A DNA stretch of 22,777 nt from FLUQ01 sp031550605 (GTDB taxonomy: Bacteria > Desulfobacterota > Desulfovibrionia > Desulfovibrionales > Desulfovibrionaceae). The DNA lies in assembly GCA_031550605.1 (NCBI GenBank), contig JAVBOK010000006.1, positions 1-22,777 on the forward strand, written 5' to 3'. Position 1 is the first letter of the stretch; every line of letters begins with the position of its first letter. The notes under the pieces were generated by a model, which searched no databases, was not told where the DNA came from, and was given only the letters and a program-made list of their open reading frames with translations. Of the stretch, positions 22,692-22,777 are shown piece after piece. Both the position numbers and the translations under genes were made by a program.

Positions 22692-22777
22692 TTGGGGGGC
22701 GGCGGCCCCCCCAACCCCACACCGGCCAGATTACCCCACAACCCCCCCCGGCCCCGGGGGCGATGGCGAACCCCACC
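22692..22777 (-). promoter_or_regulatory. G-tract-rich alaS upstream region with strong hairpin
   Basis: A G6/C7 hairpin with a small GC loop spans 22692-22714. Beyond it the alaS-sense strand carries further runs of four or more G (at about 22715-22718, 22734-22737, 22742-22749, 22752-22755 and 22771-22774), which is quadruplex-compatible. No promoter boxes are clear. It may be the end of an upstream gene's transcript or an alaS leader. Confidence 0.4.

Overview
The window looks like chromosomal DNA from a GC-rich, Gram-negative, anaerobic-type bacterium. The gene mix best fits a member of the Desulfovibrionaceae (Desulfobacterota): alaS followed by a sigma-54 activator, a TRAP transporter operon, an NhaC-type carrier, a hybrid sensor kinase and an apparent flagellar sigma-28 promoter. 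This assignment is inferred from content and style, not from a database match. No tRNA, rRNA, CRISPR array, insertion sequence or prophage was recognised.

Layout. (1) 1-6304, minus strand: a six-gene catabolic-looking operon reading dctP, dctQ, dctM, an FAD-dependent oxidoreductase, the aconitase X large subunit and the aconitase X small subunit. The small subunit is cut by the window edge. The operon has a recognisable sigma-70-like promoter, three 10-bp half-sites just upstream of it, and a strongly structured leader of about 200 nt. (2) 6632-7685: a decayed region with an aquaporin Z pseudogene (internal deletion plus frameshift), a small Lar-like zinc-ribbon protein and a convergent PaaI-like thioesterase. 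A long inverted repeat lies between the last two. (3) 7795-12201, plus strand: a GT61-type glycosyltransferase, an exported NlpC/P60-like protein and a Cache-type hybrid histidine kinase, joined by two 4-bp start/stop overlaps. (4) 12248-14235, plus strand: a near-consensus FliA (sigma-28) promoter ahead of a coiled-coil zinc-ribbon protein and a degenerate receiver/TPR protein. A block of tandem hairpins ending in a strong intrinsic terminator follows. (5) 14314-17223, plus strand: a consensus sigma-54 promoter drives a class I aminotransferase, an NhaC-family antiporter and a small membrane protein. (6) 17479-22667, minus strand: alaS, a four-helix membrane protein and a sigma-54 activator. 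The activator has an unusual N-terminal region and a winged-helix rather than Fis-type C-terminus, and it is convergent with the sigma-54 operon.

How the parts may work together. The first operon probably imports a small carboxylate or imino acid through the TRAP system, then oxidises and dehydrates it; the substrate is unknown. The aminotransferase/NhaC operon probably imports and deaminates an amino acid under the neighbouring sigma-54 activator. The 12.3-14.0 kb pair is probably expressed with the late flagellar genes and may be a signalling adaptor module. The GT61/NlpC/kinase operon suggests a link between envelope glycan or wall modification and a two-component pathway.
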